Below, one piece after another: positions 55,916 through 64,000 of a DNA stretch of 64,000 bases. The DNA is from Leclercia sp. S52 (GTDB lineage: Bacteria > Pseudomonadota > Gammaproteobacteria > Enterobacterales > Enterobacteriaceae): contig NZ_CP152474.1 of assembly GCF_039727615.1 (NCBI RefSeq), forward strand, positions 4,712,001 to 4,776,000. Reading direction: 5' to 3'. Made by a program: the position numbers and the translations under genes. Below the pieces are notes generated by a model. It was not told the origin of the DNA. It worked only from the letters and a program-made list of their open reading frames with translations, and ran no database searches. Numbering within the stretch: position 1 is the stretch's first letter; each line of letters starts with the position of its first letter.

Positions 55916-57458
<1,543 letters not shown>

Positions 57459-57641
57459 AAGTTTGATGCTCGTGAATTAAACTTCGTAATGAATTACGTA
57501 TGTTCACTCAGAGACTTTGGTATTCATTTATTGTCCGAAGACATTAAGAATCCATGTCACTTTGAGTGCCCACACAGATTGTCTGATAAATTGTTAAAGA
57601 GCAGTGCAACGCGGCTTTCGCTCACCGTTGCGAGGTCCCGT

Positions 57642-57669
57642 ATAATACGTTTTCCTCATTCAGAGTCAA
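57642..57669 (-). promoter_or_regulatory. rrn P2 promoter
   Basis: On the minus strand, TTGACT (57664-57669) and TATTAT (57642-57647) are spaced by 16 bp, upstream of the boxA-like GCTCTTTAACAA antitermination element. Confidence 0.85.
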
Positions 57670-57761
57670 GCAATTATTTTCGCTTTTCTCCGTCGGCGTT
57701 CATCTCTGAAGCCTGCTGTCACGGCGGTTTGTAATCCGTTGTTCCGTGTCAGTGGAGGCGC

Positions 57762-57789
57762 ATTATAGGGAGTTCTCCGGCAGTGACAA
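57762..57789 (-). promoter_or_regulatory. rrn P1 promoter with UP element
   Basis: On the minus strand, TTGTCA (57784-57789) and TATAAT (57762-57767) are spaced by 16 bp, followed by a GCGCC discriminator. An A/T-rich UP element (AGATTTTTTTAAATTAGC) lies immediately upstream, between murI and the promoter. This matches E. coli rrnB P1 in layout and in distance to murI. Confidence 0.88.
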
Positions 57790-57840
57790 GAGCTAATTTA
57801 AAAAAATCTTTCAACCGTCTTTTTTTTGCTCAAAAACGTG

Positions 57841-58692
57841 CTACAGCGCTAGTTTTTCGAGCGTTTCAAAGCCGTAACGCTGCAAAACGGGTAAAAGTTG
57901 CTCAGTTTCAGCGGTCAATGCCATGCAATAAGCGATATTCGCCTCGGCAGATTTCGCATCTGGCGCTTCATGTTCAAGCAGCCAGGCGGTGCGACGGGCA
58001 ATAGCTGCCCCCGAATCTACCAGGCGGGTGCCTTCCGGCAGTACGGCAAGCAGCTCTTCCTGCAATAAAGGGAAATGCGTGCAGCCCAGCACCACCGTGT
58101 CTGGCGGTTCCGCCATACGCAGCCAGGGACGCAAAATACGACGCAGCTCTTCCAGCGACACCGGCTGACCGTGCAGTTTCGCTTCGGCCATCTCCACCAG
58201 CTCGGCAGAACCTAACATCGCGATCTGACATTCATTGGCAAAGCGCTCGATCAGTTCGCGGGTATAAGGACGCTTAACCGTACCGCGGGTTGCCAGCAGT
58301 CCCACCACGCCATTCGCCGTCAGGCGCGCCGCAGGTTTAATCGCCGGCACTACGCCGACAACCGGGAACGGGAATTTTTCGCGTAGGGCGGGAAGGGAAA
58401 CCGTGCTCGCCGTATTACAGGCAATTACCGCCAGTGCAAGAGGATAATGCTGTTGCACGGCGGTAACGATCTCAACGACGCGTTCGACAATAAACTCTTC
58501 GCTCTTTTCCCCATACGGAAAAGCCACGTTATCGAATGCATAGATGTAATGAAGATCCGGCAGGAGATGCCGAATCTCATCATAGACTGAAAGCCCACCG
58601 ACACCGGAGTCAAACACCAGTACGGTGGGACGTGGGTCAGAAGGTGTAGCTGCCAGACAAGGTGTATTCCCGTCCTGCAGTTTCGTAGCCAT
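57841..58692 (-). CDS. murI: Glutamate racemase
   Basis: MurI makes D-glutamate for peptidoglycan. The catalytic cysteines lie in [15 protein letters not shown] (about residue 92) and [14 protein letters not shown] (about residue 204), and the N-terminal motif is [18 protein letters not shown] at 58692 ([12 protein letters not shown]) matches E. coli and overlaps the btuB 3' end by 56 bp, an overlap also present in E. coli. The long N-terminal extension UDP-MurNAc-Ala binds in E. coli is present. It lies upstream of the rRNA operon. Confidence 0.96.
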   Translation of the reverse strand: MATKLQDGNTPCLAATPSDPRPTVLVFDSGVGGLSVYDEIRHLLPDLHYIYAFDNVAFPYGEKSEEFIVERVVEIVTAVQQHYPLALAVIACNTASTVSLPALREKFPFPVVGVVPAIKPAARLTANGVVGLLATRGTVKRPYTRELIERFANECQIAMLGSAELVEMAEAKLHGQPVSLEELRRILRPWLRMAEPPDTVVLGCTHFPLLQEELLAVLPEGTRLVDSGAAIARRTAWLLEHEAPDAKSAEANIAYCMALTAETEQLLPVLQRYGFETLEKLAL

Positions 58693-60491
58693 AAACTGTC
58701 TCGTAGTCTTTATCGAACAGGTTGGCGATTTTACCACGAACTGTAAGGTGAGAGGTGACAGGATATGAAACTGCGAGATCCCACAGACTGACCCCACCCA
58801 TTTTCACTCGCTCTGAGGTGAACGTATTAGGATCATACGCCACGTCATAACGGGTGCCCAGGTAGCGGTAGGCCAGATTCCAGTCGAGATCCCACACCTG
58901 CGTATCCAGCTGGTACTTCACCTGCTGCTTCGAACGACGGGCAAGCACCTCGTTGGTTTTGGCATTGCGCGGATCGACGTAGTCGTAAGAAATCTGGTGC
59001 CCTACCGGGCCAGTATCGAACTGCGCCGTCGCTTCGATACCTTTAATGCGCGCTTTATCCACGTTGTAGTAGCGGAACGTGCGCGGGTCGCTGCTGATCA
59101 GGTTATCGATATCGTTGCGATAACCCGATACGCGCCAGGTCACCGGGCCGGTCAGCCCTTCGAAGCCGCCTTCCCACTGCTTGCTCTCTTCCGGCTTCAG
59201 GTCCGGGTTGCCATAGCTCGCGCTGTGGATCTGGCTCATTGTCGGCGCTTTATAGGCCGTGCCGTAGGAACCGATGATCCGGTAACCGTCGATAAACTCC
59301 CATCCGGCGCTGGTCTGCCAGGTGTTATGGTTACCAAAGTTAGAGTTGTCGTCATTACGCGCTGCGGCTTCCAGGGTAACGCTATCGAACTGCTGCATGG
59401 CAGACAGGAATACGCCGGTGTTGCGCTGGTCGTAGCCTTTATCCAGATACCCCGTTCCCGCCTGGGTTTTTTGCTTCTGCCAGTCCAGACCGGCACCGAT
59501 ATTACCGTGACCCACCGTGACGGTGTTCATCCACTGGGCGGTGTACTGCTTGACGTCATCCATGGTGGCCGAAGAAGCATAACGGCCTTTGCTCGGATCA
59601 AAGTTCTGGTCTTTGCTGCGACCGTAACCGGCCACCAGCTGTGTCTGGTAGATCCCCTGGTTATAGCGCAGGCCGGTGTCCCAGTTCTGGCTGTATAGCT
59701 GACGGGTATCCGGCAGGCCATCGACCATAAAGCTGTCGTCATAATGCTCATAGCCGTCATACGCGGTGCGGTTGTCATAGCCGAGGCCACGCACGAAGCC
59801 GCTCAGGTTGTCGGTGATCTGCTGCTCAACCGCGCCAAACAGCGACTTACTCATAAAGCCGTCGCGATCGGGCTGGCGTGGCGCATCTGCCGCATCGATA
59901 TCAAAACCACGGGTGTAGGTATAGTTACCGCCCAGGGTGATTTTGGTTTTATCCAGCACCTGCTGGAAGGCCCCATCGTAGGATTGATAGCCTTTCGAGC
60001 CGACGCTGGCGGTAATTTCCGCCCCTGGCTTGTCGCGACCCGTAATGATGTTAATCACGCCGCCAATCGCATCCGAACCATATAGGGCCGAGCGCGGACC
60101 ACGAATGTATTCGACACGCTGGATAAGAGAAACGGGAATTTGGCTGAGATCGGGGGAGTTACTGATCCCGGCGTTATTCAGTGGAATGCCGTCGATCAGC
60201 ACCAGCACATGACGGGATTCCGTCCCGCGAATAAAGGTAGAGGAGTTGGCACCCATGCCGCCGCTTTGGGCGATATCTACGCCCGGTAAGCGTGACATGA
60301 CTTCAACGACGCTTTTTGCCTGCCAGCGTTCAATATCTTCCCGGGTAACAACGGAGCTGGGGGCCAGAACGGTATTGGCAGGTTGTGCAACACGGTTTGC
60401 CGTTACGACCAACGCGTCCGCGCTATCCTGCGCCCAGCCCGAAAATGCCGTGACGGAAAGCGCCGTCAACAGCGATACTTTTTTTAATCAT
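58637..60491 (-). CDS. btuB: BtuB, TonB-dependent vitamin B12 receptor (signal peptide out of frame as written)
   Basis: BtuB is the outer-membrane cobalamin transporter, also a phage and colicin receptor. The mature protein has the TonB box DALVVTANR, a plug domain ([34 protein letters not shown]), a 22-strand barrel and the C-terminal Phe. The main frame opens only at TTG 60469, inside the signal peptide. The real ATG at 60491 (MIKK...) is out of frame because of a T7 run at 60479-60485 (A7 on the coding strand; E. coli has A6). Removing one A gives [18 protein letters not shown] and 617 residues. A cobalamin riboswitch precedes it. Confidence 0.93.
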
Positions 60492-60529
60492 TGTAAAAGC
60501 ATCCACAATATAAGAAGGATGCCGCAGGC

Positions 60530-60726
60530 CTCACCCATAGCACGCGATGATGAAACCAAATGCGACGTGATCCCGGCAGGTCTTCGGGCTAGGTGGCGTG
60601 TTGTGGATGAAGACTTCCCGCTCAGCAGCAGTGTCTACAGCTCTCATCCCGCCAGTCTTTACCGCTGCGCGTCAGCTCCAGATTTGCACTGGATTCCCTT
60701 TTCACTCAAAAGAGACCGGAAACATA
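60530..60726 (-). promoter_or_regulatory. Cobalamin (AdoCbl) riboswitch of btuB
   Basis: The leader on the minus strand contains GGTCTCTTTTGAGTGAAAAGG, the AATCCAGTGCAAATCTGGAGC stem-loop, CGGTAAAG, and the B12 box AGCCCGAAGACCTGCC at 60575-60590. These are landmarks of the cobalamin riboswitch, in the place known in E. coli. Adenosylcobalamin binding would block btuB translation. The remaining part of 60727-60839 holds the divergent trmA and btuB promoters. Confidence 0.93.
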
Positions 60727-60839
60727 ATGCTACATTTAGACACGTATAGATGTCCAGACTGCCGTTAACCATTAAGGCTGGACATCCCCTGCACAATCCC
60801 TACAATCCCCGCGTAATTCATCATCAATCAGGAAGCATC

Positions 60840-61941
60840 ATGACCCCCCGAACACCTCCCGACAGAACAGTACGACGCGCAACTGGCAGAGAAAGTCGTC
60901 CGTCTGCAAAGTATGATGACGCCTTTTGCTGCGCCTGCGCCTGAGGTGTTCCGCTCCCCGGTCAGCCACTACCGTATGCGTGCCGAATTCCGTATCTGGC
61001 ACGACGGCGACGACCTGTACCACATCATTTTCGATCAGCAGACCAAAAGCCGGATCCGCGTGGACAGCTTCCCGGCGGCCAGCGAGCTGATTAACCAGTT
61101 GATGACCCTGATGATGGATGGCGTGCGCGATAATCCGCTGCTGCGCCATAAGCTGTTCCAGATTGACTACCTGACCACCCAAAGCAATCAGGCCATCGTC
61201 TCCCTGCTGTACCATAAAGCGCTGAATGACGAGTGGCGCCAGGCGGCAGAAGCCCTGCGCGATGCGCTGCGCGCGCAGAACATCAACGTGCATCTGATTG
61301 GCCGCGCAACAAAAACAAAAATCGCGCTGGACCAGGATTTCATCGACGAGCGCCTGCCGGTGGCGGGCAAAGAGATGATTTATCGCCAGGTTGAGAACAG
61401 CTTTACCCAGCCGAACGCGGCGATGAACGTGCAGATGCTGGAGTGGGCGCTGCATGCTACTGAGGGTTCAACCGGCGATCTGCTGGAGCTCTACTGCGGC
61501 AACGGCAACTTCTCGCTGGCGCTGGCGCGTAACTTCGAGCGCGTACTGGCCACCGAAATCGCCAAGCCGTCGGTTGCCGCAGCACAATACAACATCGCGG
61601 CGAACCACATTGATAATGTGCAGATCATTCGCATGTCGGCGGAAGAGTTTACTCAGGCGATGAATGGCGTGCGGGAATTTAACCGCCTGCAGGGGATTGA
61701 TCTGAAGAGCTACCAGTGTGAAACGATTTTCGTCGATCCACCGCGCAGCGGGCTGGACAGCGAAACCGAGAAGATGGTGCAGGCGTACCCGCGTATTCTG
61801 TATATCTCCTGCAACCCGGAAACCTTATGCAAGAACCTGGAAACATTAAGCCAGACGCACAAGGTTGAACGTCTGGCGTTGTTCGATCAGTTCCCGTATA
61901 CGCACCATATGGAGTGCGGCGTGTTACTGACGGCCCGGTAA
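60840..61941 (+). CDS. trmA: TrmA, tRNA (uracil-54, C5)-methyltransferase (start out of frame as written)
   Basis: TrmA makes 5-methyluridine 54 in the T loop of tRNAs. The SAM-binding motif [14 protein letters not shown], the segment [12 protein letters not shown], and the catalytic Cys in [12 protein letters not shown] are intact, with the conserved Glu near the end (HHMECGV). The main frame lacks the first ~24 codons. The ATG at 60840 ([10 protein letters not shown] if corrected) is out of frame because of a C6 run at 60844-60849. Five C gives 366 residues, exactly the E. coli length. As written, translation could start only at 60913. Confidence 0.93.
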
Positions 61942-61949
61942 ATCGTATT

Positions 61950-61979
61950 GCCGGGTGGCGCTGCGCTTACCCGGCCTAC
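61950..61979. repeat. REP element between trmA and yijD
   Basis: A REP palindrome, almost identical in its arms to the one at 42220-42249, lies between convergent trmA and yijD. Confidence 0.8.
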
Positions 61980-61986
61980 AAAACCG

Positions 61987-62346
61987 TTACTCTGGCAGCT
62001 GCTGCTTACGGTTACGCATTTTAAAGCCGATCCAGAAGACCAGCGCTACCGACAGCACCGCAGGCAGGAAGTTAGAGCCAATGTCCGGGTACTCTGCGCG
62101 CACCACGGTGCTATACAGCAGGACGCCCAGCACAAAGAACGCCGCCGACAATGCCGGTAACCCCACCGGCATGGTGCGATTCTGATAACGCTGATGCAGA
62201 CAGTACACCGTCAGCACCAGAGAGATCATCGGGAAAACCGAAAACGGTACAATGGAGCTAAAAATCGCTGCAAAGGTCCCGTTAATGGATAAGCCAGCGA
62301 TCAATGCCAGCAACAATGTTCCTTTATCCTGTCCTGTCTGTTTCAT
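61987..62346 (-). CDS. yijD: YijD, DUF1422 inner-membrane protein
   Basis: A 119-residue protein with about four hydrophobic segments, of unknown function. Its match to E. coli YijD is close ([20 protein letters not shown] start). It lies 10 bp after fabR in a two-gene unit. Confidence 0.92.
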   Translation of the reverse strand: MKQTGQDKGTLLLALIAGLSINGTFAAIFSSIVPFSVFPMISLVLTVYCLHQRYQNRTMPVGLPALSAAFFVLGVLLYSTVVRAEYPDIGSNFLPAVLSVALVFWIGFKMRNRKQQLPE

Positions 62347-62356
62347 TACTCACCTT

Positions 62357-62993
62357 TCACTCATCGGATTGATGCGCCAGTTTTTCTTGTTCACGGCGAT
62401 ACCAGTAATACGCTCCTTTAGAGATCATCCGCAGTTGCAATACCAGTCGCTCTTCGAGTTGCTTGCGTTGTTCAACGCTCACATCCAGTGCTTCGGCGCC
62501 CGCACTGAAGACTATTGTCACCATCGCCTCGGCCTGCGCTTCAGTGAAGGCGCGCGGCATATGGTTTTCGAGTTCAAGATAGTCGGCAAGTTCCGCAATA
62601 AAATGCTGAATCTCACGCGCCACGGCGGCACGAAACGCGGCCGAGGTACCGGAGCGTTCCCGCAACAGTAAACGAAACGCGTTAGGATTGTTGCCGATAA
62701 ACTCCATAAAGGTGGAAACGGAGGTGCGGATCACGCTGCCCCCCTTTGGCGATACGCTGACGCGCCTGGCGCATCAGCTGGCGGAGCATCAGCCCGCTCT
62801 CATCCACCATGGTCAGACCCAGTTCATCTACGTCACGGAAATGACGGTAGAAAGAGGTAGGCGCAATCCCGGCTTCGCGTGCGACTTCGCGCAGGCTCAG
62901 ACTGGCAAAACTTCGCTCGGCACTCAGCTGACTGAATGCGGCTTCTACCAGCGAACGCCGGGTTTTCTCTTTTTGTTGTGCTCTTACGCCCAT
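62357..62993 (-). pseudogene. fabR: FabR, TetR-type repressor of fabA/fabB, interrupted by a +1 frameshift
   Basis: FabR adjusts unsaturated fatty acid synthesis by repressing fabB and fabA. ATG at 62993 ([14 protein letters not shown]) leads into the TetR helix-turn-helix ([20 protein letters not shown], about 35-54). The frame then breaks after RIAKGG. The ligand domain, [15 protein letters not shown] onward, is in the next frame. The C6 run at 62739-62744 should be five. With five the join reads [10 protein letters not shown], as in E. coli, for 211 residues. As written the product would stop at about 103 residues. It is divergent from sthA. Confidence 0.92.
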
Positions 62994-63192
62994 CACGATA
63001 GTTGAATCCTTCCAAAGGCCCGCTGGCACTATACCAGAGAATAAAATTAATCTGTTTACCTGGCTTACAGAATGAAGGTTTCCCTGTTGTTTGTGCTCCA
63101 CCACGCGAAAAGAGCACAACGATAATTGGGTTATCCCGGCAATGATGTTACTATTCTGTTGCTTTTATGTATAAGAACAGGTAAGCCTTACC

Positions 63193-64000
63193 ATGTCACA
63201 TTCCTACGATTACGACGCAATAGTTATTGGTTCCGGCCCCGGCGGCGAAGGCGCTGCTATGGGACTGGTTAAGCAAGGAGCCAGAGTAGCGGTCATTGAG
63301 CGCTACCATAACGTTGGCGGCGGCTGTACCCACTGGGGCACCATCCCTTCGAAAGCCCTCCGCCACGCCGTCAGCCGCATTATTGAATTCAACCAGAACC
63401 CTCTTTACAGCGATCACTCCCGCCTTCTCCGCTCATCTTTTGCCGATATCCTGAATCATGCGGATACCGTGATTAATCAGCAGACGCGGATGCGCCAGGG
63501 TTTTTATGAGCGCAACCACTGCGAAATTCTGCAGGGCAGCGCACATTTCGTTGATGAGCATACGCTGGCGCTGGAGTGTCATGACGGTTCCGTCGAGACC
63601 ATCACCGCCGAGAAATTTGTGATCGCCTGCGGCTCGCGCCCGTACCGTCCGGCCGATGTGGATTTCTCCCATCCGCGCGTCTACGACAGCGACTCCATCC
63701 TGAGCCTGCACCACGAGCCGCGCCACGTGCTGATCTACGGCGCCGGGGTGATCGGCTGTGAATATGCCTCCATCTTCCGCGGCATGAACGTCAAAGTTGA
63801 TCTGATCAATACCCGCGACCGTCTGCTGGCGTTCCTCGATCAGGAGATGTCCGATTCGCTCTCCTATCATTTCTGGAACAGCGGCGTGGTGATTCGTCAC
63901 AACGAAGAGTACGAGAAGATCGAACCCTGCGATGATGGCGTGATCATGCACCTGAAGTCCGGCAAAAAGCTGAAAGCCGACTGCCTGCTGTATGCCAACG
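63193..64000 (+). CDS. sthA: Soluble pyridine nucleotide transhydrogenase, 5' part (cut by window edge)
   Basis: SthA (UdhA) is an FAD flavoprotein that reoxidises NADPH with NAD+. The first 269 residues are visible: the FAD motif [15 protein letters not shown] (about 11-25), the modified active site [10 protein letters not shown] (no second redox Cys, a family trait), and the NAD-binding [14 protein letters not shown] (about 181-194). ATG at 63193 after a GTAAGCC stretch. The 199 bp between fabR and sthA hold divergent promoters. The frame is open to the window edge. Confidence 0.96.
   Translation, partial: MSHSYDYDAIVIGSGPGGEGAAMGLVKQGARVAVIERYHNVGGGCTHWGTIPSKALRHAVSRIIEFNQNPLYSDHSRLLRSSFADILNHADTVINQQTRMRQGFYERNHCEILQGSAHFVDEHTLALECHDGSVETITAEKFVIACGSRPYRPADVDFSHPRVYDSDSILSLHHEPRHVLIYGAGVIGCEYASIFRGMNVKVDLINTRDRLLAFLDQEMSDSLSYHFWNSGVVIRHNEEYEKIEPCDDGVIMHLKSGKKLKADCLLYAN

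Overview
This window is core chromosome of a member of the Enterobacteriaceae. Gene content, order and protein sequences follow Escherichia coli almost throughout, read in the opposite orientation to the usual E. coli map. The GC-rich codon use, the 16S variable regions and the REP-type repeats with GCCCGGTGGCGC cores fit an Enterobacter-like genus (Enterobacter, Lelliottia, Leclercia and relatives). The genus is an inference. I see no prophage, IS element, CRISPR array or genomic island.

Layout. 1-9.8 kb: pldA (cut by the window edge), yigI, rarD, corA with a leader peptide, LexA-type uvrD, then yigB-xerC-yigA-dapF-lptM, and cyaY. 9.8-16.8 kb: cyaA diverging from hemCDXY, with a CRP site between them. 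17-20.6 kb: an MFS transporter gene at the place where E. coli carries aslA/aslB, the sRNA gene glmZ, the tRNA cluster argX-hisR-leuT-proM, and yifK. 20.9-31.7 kb: the enterobacterial common antigen cluster wecA-wzzE-wecB-wecC-wecD-wecE-wzxE-wecF-wzyE-wecG, lacking rffG and rffH. 32-39.6 kb: rho (with rhoL), trxA, rhlB-gppA, rep and two tandem ppiC-type genes. 39.7-48.8 kb: ilvC/ilvY and ilvLGMEDA with an intact ilvG. 49-52 kb: comM, maoP (with the maoS site) and hdfR. 52-57.8 kb: a complete rRNA operon on the minus strand (16S, tRNA-Ile, tRNA-Ala, 23S, 5S, tRNA-Asp, tRNA-Trp). 57.8-64 kb: murI-btuB with a cobalamin riboswitch, trmA, yijD-fabR, and the start of sthA.

Two patterns stand out. 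First, at least six protein genes (xerC, hemX, wecF, btuB, trmA, fabR) are each thrown out of frame by one extra base in a homopolymer. Removing that base restores the exact E. coli length for yigB, wecF, wzyE and trmA. The same kind of extra base is seen in tRNA-Leu and probably in 16S rRNA. This makes two apparent gene fusions (XerC-YigB, WecF-WzyE) and several apparent pseudogenes. It looks most like a sequencing or assembly artefact, though real mutation cannot be excluded from the sequence alone. Second, the rRNA operon has the upstream flank of E. coli rrnB (murI) and the downstream flank of E. coli rrnC (aspT-trpT-hdfR). It carries an Ile/Ala spacer where both E. coli operons have Glu, so it appears to be a junction of an rrn-mediated chromosomal rearrangement relative to E. 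coli.
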